The notes under the pieces are model-generated. The model was not told the origin of the DNA, did no database searches, and saw nothing but the letters and a program-made list of their open reading frames with translations. Position numbers and translations under genes: made by a program. From assembly GCA_022702485.1 (NCBI GenBank), contig JAJIYY010000002.1:186001-250000 (forward strand): DNA of 64,000 nucleotides, written 5' to 3'. Below are positions 44,931 through 54,561 of the stretch, piece by piece. How positions within the stretch are numbered: the first letter of the stretch is position 1; the number at the start of each line of letters is the position of its first letter. The stretch comes from Simplicillium sp. C3G150-2 (taxonomy: Eukaryota > Ascomycota > Sordariomycetes > Hypocreales > Cordycipitaceae).

Positions 44931-46829
44931 CTATTTGCGTCTCTTAAACATCAACTTGGCTTCGTGGTTGGGCAGATTCTGCGTCTCAACCTGCAAGCTC
45001 TGTGGTCTCTCAGTCTTGCCCTTGGGAAACTTGAAATCGTAGTTCATGAGCAAGTAGACCATGATAGCTTTGATCTCAGCAGATGCGAAGAATCTGCCAG
45101 GGCATGCGTGTCTACCGTAGCCAAAAGCCATGCTCGCTGGATGCGACGCTGCGTAGGCCACAGAGGGGGCTGAACGCTTCTCGTCCGAGGCGTTCTTGGC
45201 CTCTTCTTCTCTCTTCTTCTGTGCCTCTTCATGAAGGTCATGGAAACGAAAGCCCTTGTATTTTTCAGGTTCAGGGTACAACGAAGGGTCCATAGAAATG
45301 GCATGTGTGGGAATACCGATGGTTGTGTTAGCGGGAATGACTAGCCCATCGGAGAGAGGGTATTCTCTGGTTACGACTCTCTCAAAGGTGACTGAAACGT
45401 GTTAACTTTTGGGATGATACGATGAAGAGCATTTGTGTATATAACCTACTCAGAAGCAATGGGTTGTGTCTCTGACTCTCCTTCATGATGCTGTCCAGCT
45501 TTGTCAGGCTCTGGAATCCCTGTCTGGACAGAGTTCCGTCGTCACTCAAATTGACCGCAATCTCCTCTCGCAGAGGCTTCATGTACTCAGGCATCGCGCA
45601 AAGATCATATAAAAGCTGACTGGGCGCCGCAGCACTAGTGTGAATGGCCGCAAAGCTGACCTTGAGCAGAATACTCGCGAGGAAAGCAGGATCTTTCTCA
45701 TCACCTTTGGCATCCTCGTCCATCCAGAACAGCAGATCTGGCGCATCTTCGCCAGTGGCGCGACGACGCTCAATCAGTGGAATAGCTGCTTTCTCTGCCG
45801 CTTCATAATGTTTCTTGATATTTTGAATGGCGGGGATACGCTTCGCGGCCAGGGGCTTCAAGAACTCAGGGTACTTCTTGAGCTCCTGTGCACCAATGAA
45901 GCCGTCGATGGCAAAGGCAATAGATGACTGGACCCATTCGTTGTTCTGGCTGAGCTCTTTGCCGCCAAACATACGGCTGGATACACGAGCGACAATTTGT
46001 GTAATGCGATCAACGACATTGACTTCAGTCCAATCTGCATCAAATCAGTTAGCACTGAGTCTTCACTGGATTGTCACTCACTACATCACTCACCGTCACA
46101 TGCTGGGAAAGCATCGTCAAATGCATCGCTGATTTCTTCTTGGATCTCATCCATGACTCTCCCTACGGGCACATCTGTTTTAGCTTGTCTCCTTTCGAGG
46201 CGGTAACGGAACATAACGAGGACCAAACTTACACAAATTACGGTTAAGCTGGCCACGCACAACACGAGGGTGAAGAGTTGATCGGCTTCCCATGGTAGTA
46301 TACTTTCCCTCGAACATCTTGACGACGGTTAGCTTAGATCCAAGATGAATTTTGGCGCTAGGTCTTACCTCAATGAATGTAGCGACGAAGTCAACTTCAT
46401 GTACCGGCGCCGACTTGAGCTCATCCAGATACTTGACGGGAAGCATCAGACGCTCTCCCAGTTTGGTGGGAACGTAAAACAAGCCACCTCTTGTCTAATA
46501 TTGGTTCTTAGCACGAGAAACAGTTCATATAGAAAGGTTTTTAGCGCCGTGTTGATAATACTTACATCCTGGTAACCTTGCTTGAGCATGCTCATGCTGT
46601 CACCCACAAACCGAAGTCGGTTTTTCTTGATGGAAGCCGCGTCTGCGCCACCAACGATTGGCACGCCTGGCACATATTGTTGTTTCGCGCTTGAGAGCTG
46701 CGATACGACAATACTAACGGCAGCGATGGCAAAAACTACCCAAACAATGTGAGAGCCCTTGACATCGTCTTTCTGTCGCCCTTGTGTCAGACTGTGAATC
46801 CAACCTTCCAGTGATTCTGAAGAAGACAT
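44931..46829 (-). CDS. Cytochrome P450 B, ent-kaurene-oxidase-like (cluster)
   Basis: Six exons (46829-46566, 46494-46369, 46317-46233, 46174-46094, 46034-45450, 45391-44931) close in frame to 533 residues. The membrane anchor is at about residues 28-44 (IVWVVFAIAAVSIVV), then YVPGVPIVGG. I-helix AAIHTSAAAPSQ has the His-Thr-Ser variant seen in CYP68/CYP503-type fungal P450s. K-helix ESQR and heme loop FGYGRHACPGRFFA are intact. Relatives oxidise terpenoid methyl or ring carbons in several successive steps, e.g. gibberellin pathway ent-kaurene oxidase. A CGG-N3-CGGT site lies 141 bases upstream of its ATG. Confidence 0.92.
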
Positions 46830-47260
46830 GACTGCTAATTTGCTTGGCTTGGTTTGACGATTAAGAAATTACTGCATAAAATCTTTCTCGTCTAACAATA
46901 TCAATTTGAATTTTTTTTATAAAAAAAGTACTAATTAGTTGGTCTTCTAGAAATAAGTAAGCAATTCCAAACCGGAGCCGCTATGAGCCCAAATGAAGTG
47001 AGATCTGACTTACACTAATACAGACGTCTCCACGCCGAGACGGACATCCCCAAAGAGGTCAATGCCCGATTTGGCCAGAGTGCGCCAGTCCGTTGCAACG
47101 AACAAGGTCAGTTTCGGTATTTGTATCTGTTTCGCCCTACTCGATGCAACCTCACACAAGCGGTGCAGTCCTGTAGAAAGTCTCCATTTGAATCCTACGC
47201 CAGCCTTCGTCTCCAGTCTACTCCATACCCTGGCCCACTGAGAGCATCAAACTCGAGAAC
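46830..47260. promoter_or_regulatory. Divergent promoter, P450 B / PLP enzyme, with CGG-N3-CGGT
   Basis: The minus-strand word CGGCTCCGGT (46971-46980) fits CGG-N3-CGGT. It is 141 bases from the P450 B start and about 280 from the PLP enzyme start. Confidence 0.5.
46971..46980 (-). promoter_or_regulatory. Candidate Zn2Cys6 site, CGG-N3-CGGT (P450 B)
   Basis: CGGCTCCGGT on the minus strand. It is one of four matches to CGG-N3-CGGT at a similar distance from cluster start codons. Confidence 0.5.
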
Positions 47261-48987
47261 ATGGGAGATGCATTTGCACCATTCAAGGTGGACTTGGATA
47301 CCGAGTCCGCGCGACAGTTCAACACTCGCCAAATTCATTCGGGCACACGTCCTGACCCTACGACAAAGGCGAGAGCTGTTCCAATTTATGCAACAGCAGT
47401 AAGTACTTGAGCTATTATTCAATTCATAATTGCTGTGGCTAATTGGGCAAAAGTCATATGTATTCACAGACAGCGAGCATGCCAGAAAGGTTTGCAGCAA
47501 TGAAGAAGCTGGATATGTCTATTCACGGATTGCCAATGTAAGTCAGAATCGAACCAAAATTTTTATCACTTTATTTCATTGATTGAATGTACTAAATCAT
47601 ATTAATCTGCAGCCCACAGTCGAGGTCCTGGAGAAGAGAGTAGCTGCGCTCGAGGGAGGCGTGGCAGCAGTTGCTACGGCTTCGGGCCAATCTGCCATCT
47701 TTCAGACAGTCCTCTGCCTGACCCATTCAGGAGACAACATCGTAGCGTCAGTTAATCTTTATGGGGGTACATACAGCATGTTTAAGACATTGTTGCCCCG
47801 CATGGGAATCTCTGTTCGCTGGGTATCCGACGACAACCCGGAATCATTTCGGGCCCTCATTGATGACAGAACGAAAATGGTCCTGGTCGAGACGATTGGC
47901 AACCCGCGTGTCAGTGTTCTCGACCTGCAGGCCATCGCAGATATTGCTCATGAGAACCTGGTTCCCCTCGTTGTGAGTAGCTGTCTGGACTTTTTGTGAT
48001 CGGAGCAATTACTGACCATTCTTTCCATAGGTTGACAACACATTCGGCGCTGGTGGCTACTGGTGCCCCGTCTTTGAACATGGCGCCGACATTGCCGTGC
48101 ACTCTGCTACCAAATGGCTCGGTGGCCATGGCACAACGGTAGGAGGCGTCATCGTTGACTCCGGTCGCTTCGATTGGGTCAAGGCAGCTTCAAGATTTCC
48201 ACATCTGAACGCAGTCAGCGACGGCCCTCTAGACTTTTCCTACGCAACTGCTTTTGGAAACATTGCATTTGCCGTAGCTCTTCGCATCGAAGTCGTCATG
48301 GAAGTGGGCTCCGTCATGAATCCATTTGCAGCGCAACAGATTCTCCTGGGCATTGAAACTCTGAGTTTACGATGCGACAGGATCGCCTCCAATGCTTTGC
48401 AGATTGCTGAATTCCTGTTTAAGCATCCTAAAATCGCCTGGATTTGCTACCCTGGTACTGCCATTGTCTGTCCTCTCGTTATTGTGTTGACTAACAGCCA
48501 TTTAGGACTTGAGATAGACAAATACCATGAGATGGCCAAGAAGTACTTGCGCCGCGGCTTTGGTGGTGTTTTGTCGTTCGGTGTCCGAGGCGGCACAGCT
48601 GGTAGCAAGTACTTCGTTGATGCGTTGAAGCTGGTGTCAAATATGACAAAGTCAGTGACTTTCCTTTTCTTTTATGTCCTACACAAGAGCTAGAGCTAAC
48701 TCGCCTGCTTGTAGTGTTGGTGATTGCAAAACCATGGCTACTCACCCTTGGAGCTCAACGCACGCCATCATGTCAGAGCAAGATCGTATCAATGCAGGAA
48801 TCTCAGAGGTCATTCTTTTCCATCCTTAGAGAAGGTCAATTATTTGTTTGCTAATCATTTATTACAGGAGCTCATCCGCTTGTCGGTCGGCACTGAAGAC
48901 TCGGTCGACATCATCCAGGATCTGGACCAAGCGTTCGCTACGATCCCCGATCACATCGCGACAGAGCAGCTTTCGGCACAACTGTAA
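47261..48987 (+). CDS. PLP-dependent O-acetylhomoserine sulfhydrylase-type enzyme (cluster)
   Basis: Seven exons (47261-47398, 47454-47537, 47613-47972, 48031-48454, 48506-48650, 48715-48808, 48868-48987) close in frame to 454 residues, full length for the Cys/Met-metabolism PLP family. Landmarks: IHSGTRPDPTTKARAVPIYATAS, YSRIANPTVEVLEKRVAALEGG, the PLP-facing VDNTFGAGGYW, and the Schiff-base Lys222 in HSATKWLGGHGT. The end TMATHPWSSTHAIMSEQD and LIRLSVGTEDSVDII is canonical. Housekeeping members make homocysteine from O-acetylhomoserine and sulfide; some cluster-resident members (Fub7 of fusaric acid) use the same vinylglycine intermediate with carbon nucleophiles. Its place inside a terpenoid cluster favours a dedicated role, which is inference. 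Confidence 0.93.
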
Positions 48988-49266
48988 CAGCAAAACCCTT
49001 TTTAAGAACGTGAACAAGACAAAATAAGTCAGCCGCACTGATGTCTCGTATGTAGGATTAACAATAAGTAGATTTTAGACGTGTCGAAAACTTCATAGCA
49101 TGAATACTTCTTTTGGTTCATTCTTGTATTCGTTTACTTGTCGTTGTCTAATTGACCTATGTTTGAGAACTGTCCTGTGCTGCCGTCATGTTGTAATTCC
49201 AAATGTCTAAAAGGGTATTGCTACTTCTGTCGTCTTGGTACCTGATTTTTCGAACTACAACTTAAT
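48988..49266. other. Convergent spacer, PLP enzyme / regulator
   Basis: These are the 3' flanks of two convergent genes. No gene is seen. Confidence 0.4.
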
Positions 49267-50703
49267 CTATCTTTGAAGATTTGACGCCAGACGCTTTATT
49301 TTGTGCATCAAGGTTCTTAATATCGAAATATGCGCATTCCACTCGCGCTTCTCTGCAACGCGTTTCAGCTTTGACACCAAAACTGCCAGCCGGCGAAGTT
49401 GAAGTAAAATAAGTGCAGATAAAACATTAAAGTGTTCTTCAGCTGTGTCGATGTAGTAGTGCCCCATGACCAAGTTGGTCTGTGGCCTGGAGTCTCGGTT
49501 GTGATGGCTAAAGCTGGCCCCGTCTTGCCCTGCATAGGGCCGCTCAACGTGGCACGGTGACGACTGAGACTTGCTGTGCGACAATTCCGGCTGCTTTCCT
49601 GTGGAGTCGGAAACTTCTTCAAACAAGAGCTGCAGCTTCTCGCAAACAGTAACGAGGAGCATCGCTAGACCTGAGTCGAGTCGCAAGCAGCTGCATTCGA
49701 ATACGGCAGCATATTCTGAGATGGCGGTTTTCAGAAAGTATAGCTCTCTTTCCGTGCGTTGCAATTCATGCTGCTTTGGGGCAGAAGCGACTTCTTCGAG
49801 CAGGCGAAGTGCCGTTCCAGTACAGTCGCAGTTGTCTTCATCGTCTGTCTGTAGCGACTCAGAGACCGACCGGGAGATACCAGATACCGCGGCAGGGGAA
49901 ACGAGGTCCATTGGACTCCCAGGTGTTTTCTTGTTTGCGTTTGTAAGCTCGCTTTGCAAAGCATTCATGGGGACGACACCTGTGCCAGGTAGATATGTCC
50001 CATTGTGTTCAATTCGAGAGTCGTGCGATGCTTCTGAACCTTCACACAAAAAGTTAGCTGCACATATTGACAGGCGAGCGAAGAAATAAAATACGAACCG
50101 CTTGAAAGGCTAGAAGCGAAAAAGTCGTCAGAGAAGTCGATGAGCTCTGGCATAAAATCCACAGACAGAAAGTCAGACTCTGAACTCGATGAATAGATGC
50201 CGGCTGGCTGTTTGGCAATCTCTTCGTTTCGATGTTGAGGTGAGACATTGGCGACAGCGGCAATCTGCTCGCTAGCCTCAGGGATGCTTCTAGGAATTGG
50301 GCTCCCAGGTGGCATTGTCATCGGTTGCAACGCTAAAGCTGTAGCGGAGGAGCTGTCTCTAGGGCTTTGAGTGGCTTCTCCAGTTGATGGAGGTGCTAAT
50401 TGTTTCTGTGATTTCTTATTGCGGTGTCGTGGAGGCTCATAAACACAAGGCTCGCCTCGACTTTGACATCGACGGCAGCCCGTCTTTTCACGACTGCATC
50501 CTAGCTAGTAGAAAGTCTCAGTCAGATGGTTCAACTCTTGAAGGATCGGGACATGCTTCAAGCTCGCAACATACCTTCTTACTGCGGCAAGAGTTGCATG
50601 CCAAGCTTGAATAATATTCTCGTGGGCGATTGAAGGAGCCGCTCGTATCGACATGCTTGATGCTGCCTTCCGCCCCTCGGCTGCATTTCAGGGTCATAAA
50701 CAT
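49267..50703 (-). CDS. AflR-like Zn2Cys6 transcription factor (cluster regulator)
   Basis: Three exons (50703-50575, 50504-50099, 50039-49267; introns of 70 and 59 bases) close in frame to 435 residues. The binuclear zinc cluster is perfect once the first intron is removed: C-x2-C-x6-C-x6-C-x2-C-x6-C, starting ACNSCRSKK and continuing LGCSREKTGCRRCQSRGEPC. A Ser/Pro-rich linker follows. The C-terminal half (LRLLEEV; FECSCLRLDSGLAMLLVTVCEKLQLLFEEV) resembles the AflR regulatory domain of aflatoxin-type regulators. It lies inside the cluster and is the obvious candidate pathway activator, binding CGG half-sites. Confidence 0.9.
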
Positions 50704-51372
50704 GGCGTCGTCGTTTACTAGCTTTGGCGCCTCGGGGATGCATCATGAAAAAGAGTTTGTGGTCTTTATGGCGCCCGGAGAGAGATTCACGAAGGAAATC
50801 GTGGCTTGCAGCCTTTGGCATGGCATTACGAGCTCAGCTCTAGTGCTTATGACAGGATCTTTGTCGTTACTCCTATCTCAAACGTGCTAGGGGTCCAAAA
50901 ACCAATAATAAAACCTAATTGCGTGGCGGCCATGTTTCTTGGCGATTGCGCTTACGACCCTTGCGCCAAATACAGCACGCGATTGACGGACAAGCTACCC
51001 CCAAAACCCCCGGCGGACGGACTCTCACACCGAGCACGGCAATGTCGATCACAGCCACAGTCAGCAACCCGAACGGCCGGGGTGATGACACCAATTACGA
51101 GCAGAGGAGGGCAGGTACCGAACGGGCCCGAAATCTTATCAATTGATCACAAGCAAATTTCTTGTTTGTTTTGTTTCTCCGTCTCCGAAATCCTGCATCA
51201 ACTTTCGCTGACCAAATGTTACGTGATATTTTGGCTGCAAACTCTCAATGACTGAGCGAAGAAGACTCAACTCCAACGCTTATTATGGAAGTTATTAACC
51301 TTGCATGCTCTCTGGCACACGGCCCACCACGCTGACATGCGTCCACCGCACGCGCCAACAGCATAAGCTTTC
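50704..51372. promoter_or_regulatory. Regulator promoter and SDR 3' flank
   Basis: No gene is recognised in 669 bases. The middle (about 50990-51130) is GC-rich with several CGG/CCG triplets, including an imperfect CGGCCGGGGT near 51075. Autoregulation is possible but no perfect CGG-N3-CGGT was found here. Confidence 0.4.
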
Positions 51373-52348
51373 CTACGACTGGCGGAAATCTGTCGCAATC
51401 TGCTGCAGACTTGTAAGGTCCAAATTGGTCGTCCCGAACCACTGGGGCCGCAACGCTGAGATGGGGCCCTCCAGCTCTGTGTACTGATCGCCCAAGGTGA
51501 GAATTGTCCGTCCATTCCAGCGGGACTCCAGAGTCAATAGCTCTTTGCCATCCTTACCGTACAGCTCCACCAATCCGTCCTGCTTCGCCACTGCAGAGTA
51601 GACCAGAGCAAGACCGACAAATCTAGCTGAGCTGACCGGCAGACCGGCGGCTATGATGGGTGCAGCGAGGTGTTTGGGCAGCAGCGCTGTGATGGTAGCT
51701 GCAGGCGCCACGGAGTTGATCGTAATGCCTTCCAGTCGCACTGTCGATCGCAGAGCCCGCACAAGGCCAATGAGCTATATCAAGTGATTTTGTGTTAGTC
51801 TCTTTTAAGTTTCTTAATAAAATTATACATGCCATAATACTTACAGCAAGCTTCGACGCACTGTACACCGGTAGGGAGTGCTCCGGGGAGTAAGCTGTCG
51901 CGCTGGAGGTGATGACAATGCTGCCGGGATATTTGCGCTTCCTGAAATTGCTCAATGCGAGCTTGGTGAAGTTGAACACACCGCGCAAGTTCACACCGAG
52001 CACGCCATAGGTCGGTTCCAGAAGCTCACCGGACTCCTCGTCGAAAGTGTCCGCAAAGTAGTCGGTCTCCTCTGAAACGCCAGCATTCGACACTGCAATA
52101 TGCACATCTCCTGCGTGCTTGAATGCAGCAAGAAGCTCATGCCAGTTTGAAATATCACACTTGCGATACTCGACGTTTTCGTGTACAGGAACGCTCGGCG
52201 GGTTGATGTCCAGATTGAGGACGGACGCCCCCTTCTCGGCAAAGATGGATGCAGCCTCGAGACCAATGCCGGATGACGCTCCGGTGATAATGACCTTCTT
52301 TCCCGACAATTCAGGGATGTCACTTTCTTGAATGTTCAATGAAGTCAT
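51373..52348 (-). CDS. Short-chain dehydrogenase/reductase (cluster)
   Basis: Two exons (52348-51845 and 51774-51373, 70-base intron) give 301 residues. This is a classical SDR: cofactor motif TGASSGIG (about residue 24), NLDIN at strand 2 end, a conserved NAG (about residue 89), and the catalytic Ser plus Y-x3-K in VITSSATAYS and VYSASKLA, just before the intron. It would oxidise a ring alcohol or reduce a ketone of the sesquiterpenoid with NAD(P). It is transcribed divergently from the terpene cyclase across a 405-base promoter. The asparagine after LDI at the end of strand 2 cannot settle NAD versus NADP. Confidence 0.92.
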
Positions 52349-52753
52349 GATTGCTTGGGAATAACAAAACTGATAATAAGAATAAATCGTTGGCAACACC
52401 GGAAATGTAGGGTTGTTGAAGGGATGTTCGTGGCTCGTGCTGTATGCCGAACCCTTTGTGCTTTTGGCTCGCACCATACAATCTTTCTTATTTGATACCA
52501 TCCTGTAGCTTACTCCGTCGTTTCAGTGGTCAAGTTCAAGTTGGCCAAATCGGGAAAGACCGACAACACACTCTTCCAGATAACGGTGTCGGTAGGATTA
52601 TGTACTTGTGCGTTGGTATTAGTTTCAAAAGGATTACAGTCTGATAATAAAAAGTGTCCAGTCGGCTTTAAACACTCTTGATAAACCATTCTTGCCCAAC
52701 TTCACATCTCCAACTCATCATCTATTCTTCTCATACTCAATCAATACTACATC
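52349..52753. promoter_or_regulatory. Divergent promoter, SDR / terpene cyclase
   Basis: This 405-base region drives two cluster genes. It contains CGG-N3-CGGT at 52584-52593 and, 33 bases earlier, an inverted pair CGG-N6-CCG at 52551-52562. Both patterns are of the kind bound by Zn2Cys6 dimers. A leader rich in A/C/T precedes the cyclase ATG. Confidence 0.55.
52584..52593 (+). promoter_or_regulatory. Candidate Zn2Cys6 site, CGG-N3-CGGT (terpene cyclase)
   Basis: CGGTGTCGGT, 160 bases before the cyclase ATG and about 236 from the SDR start on the other strand. Confidence 0.5.
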
Positions 52754-53960
52754 ATGGCCCCTTCTGTTGTTTCGGTGGTAGAGCCACCTACCCTGACATT
52801 TGACTCGCCTCTCAAGTCTCCTGTCAAGTCTCCTCTTCACTCTCCTCTTCCCAAGCCTCAAGACCCAGCTAAGGCTCGCTATATCGCTAATGGATGGAAT
52901 GATTTGCCAAGCTCGGATTGGTCGAGCAAGATCCATCACTTGGAGCCTGAGATTACTCGCGAGGTCGACTCTTACTTTCTCCAACATTGGCCCTTCAAGA
53001 CTGAGAAAGATCGCAAGAAGTTCGTTGCAGCTGGCTTTACACGTGTTACTTGCCTTTACTTCCCCCTTGCCAACGATGACCGCATTGCGCTTGCATCCAA
53101 GCTCTTGACCATTCTCTTCCTCATTGACGGTACGTTTTGCTCGGCGCACACTTTACAACATGAAGACCATAGACGCTAACTTAAGATGACGAAAGATCTT
53201 TTGGAAGATATGTCCTTTGAAGATGGTGAAGCTTATAACAACCATCTCATGCCTATTGCTCGAGGTCAAATAATGCCCGACCGCACCATCCCCGTGGAGT
53301 GGATGTGGTATGATCTCTGGCAAGACATGCGCATGCTCGACAAGGATCTCGCCGATGGAATCCTCGAGCCCACTTTCACTTTTATGAGAGCGCAAACAGA
53401 CAAGACGCGACTCACCATCAACGAGCTGCGACACTACTTGACTTACCGTGAGAAGGATGTTGGCAAGGCGTAAGTCGAGATTCTCATTTGCTGGCAACCC
53501 GAAAGCCAACAATATGCTAACATTTACTGTTTCCAGTTTGCTCTGTGCTCTCATGAGATACTCCATGCAGCTCCAGCTTACCGACGAAGATATTGCTTCG
53601 GTTCTGGCTATTGAGCAGAATTACGCCAAGCACCTTTCTGTCGTCAACGACATTCTGAGCTGGGACAAGGAGTACATCCAGTTCCAAGAGGGACATCCCG
53701 AGGGATCCGCCATCTGCTCTGCCGTTCAGGTACTCGCCACCGAAGCTTCTTTGTCCTACTCAGCATGCAAGCGGGTCCTCTGGGTCCTCTGCCGCGAGTG
53801 GGAGAAGGAACACGAGACACTCGTCGCCAAGCGACTCTTGTCTGACACGGAGCCCGTAAGCCAGGACCTTGAGACTTACATTAAGGGTCTTGAATATCAG
53901 ATGAGTGGAAACGAATACTGGAGCTTGACTACCCTGCGATACAACGCTCCCCTCAACTAG
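52754..53960 (+). CDS. Aristolochene-type sesquiterpene cyclase (cluster core)
   Basis: Three exons (52754-53129, 53196-53469, 53537-53960; introns of 66 and 67 bases) close in frame to 357 residues. The first Mg-binding motif DDLLE (125-129) is rebuilt across intron 1, and the second is NDILSWDKE (Asn254, Ser258, Glu262). The diphosphate sensor region TYREKDVGKA and the C-terminal LRYNAPL with an Arg-Tyr pair match aristolochene synthases. It would ionise farnesyl diphosphate and cyclise it through germacrene A to an eremophilane. Compared with characterised aristolochene synthases it carries a longer N-terminus with repeated Lys-Ser-Pro units (residues 18-35). Aristolochene versus another eremophilane stereoisomer cannot be told from sequence. 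Confidence 0.94.
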
Positions 53961-54561
53961 TTACGTTGCATTGAAGGCAAGGAGGATGAAGGGACATTGA
54001 CCCTGCAACGGTTGTGTTGCTTTTGTTTGATAGATTTCATGTTTTCGATGCGAAATGTATATGGTACACTAAATTGATAGATAGCATTCCATTATAGATT
54101 GATTCTAACATGCCTAAACCTAAACCTAATTCCGTTTCCCTTTTCGCAGCCTGTGATTGTCAATTACGAAGACATCACCAGACCAGCACACGTATTCTGA
54201 CAACCGGCAAATAAAGCACTTGTTGCCACTGCAGCCATGGATGAATTACCACACAGCGTCTTTCTCACGATCCTCTTTGCGCATGACAATACCAGTGGTT
54301 GCTCCGTAAGTCTCCGATAGGGTAAGCTGAGGGTGATGTCCGGGTTGGGGATTTCCTAATTAGGCAATTTCCAGGAATTATACGGGCTCGGTGAGCGCCA
54401 GGTCAGAAGATTGCCCAGTTCGGGCATCAGAGTTTCGTGTCGATTGGATTATCGTCGTGGTAGTAGAATCAAGATCAAGTTTTTGATTGCCATTGCGGTT
54501 GCGATTGTGATTGTTGTTAGTTTTTGTTCAAACCGAACATTTTGCAATACTGCAGGCCAAG
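53961..54561. promoter_or_regulatory. Promoter of P450 C
   Basis: No gene is recognised in 601 bases. CGG-N3-CGGT occurs at 54383-54392, and the overlapping 11-mer TTATACGGGCT (54378-54388) also occurs in the P450 A/acyltransferase promoter. Confidence 0.5.
54383..54392 (+). promoter_or_regulatory. Candidate Zn2Cys6 site, CGG-N3-CGGT (P450 C)
   Basis: CGGGCTCGGT, 169 bases before the P450 C start codon. Confidence 0.5.
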
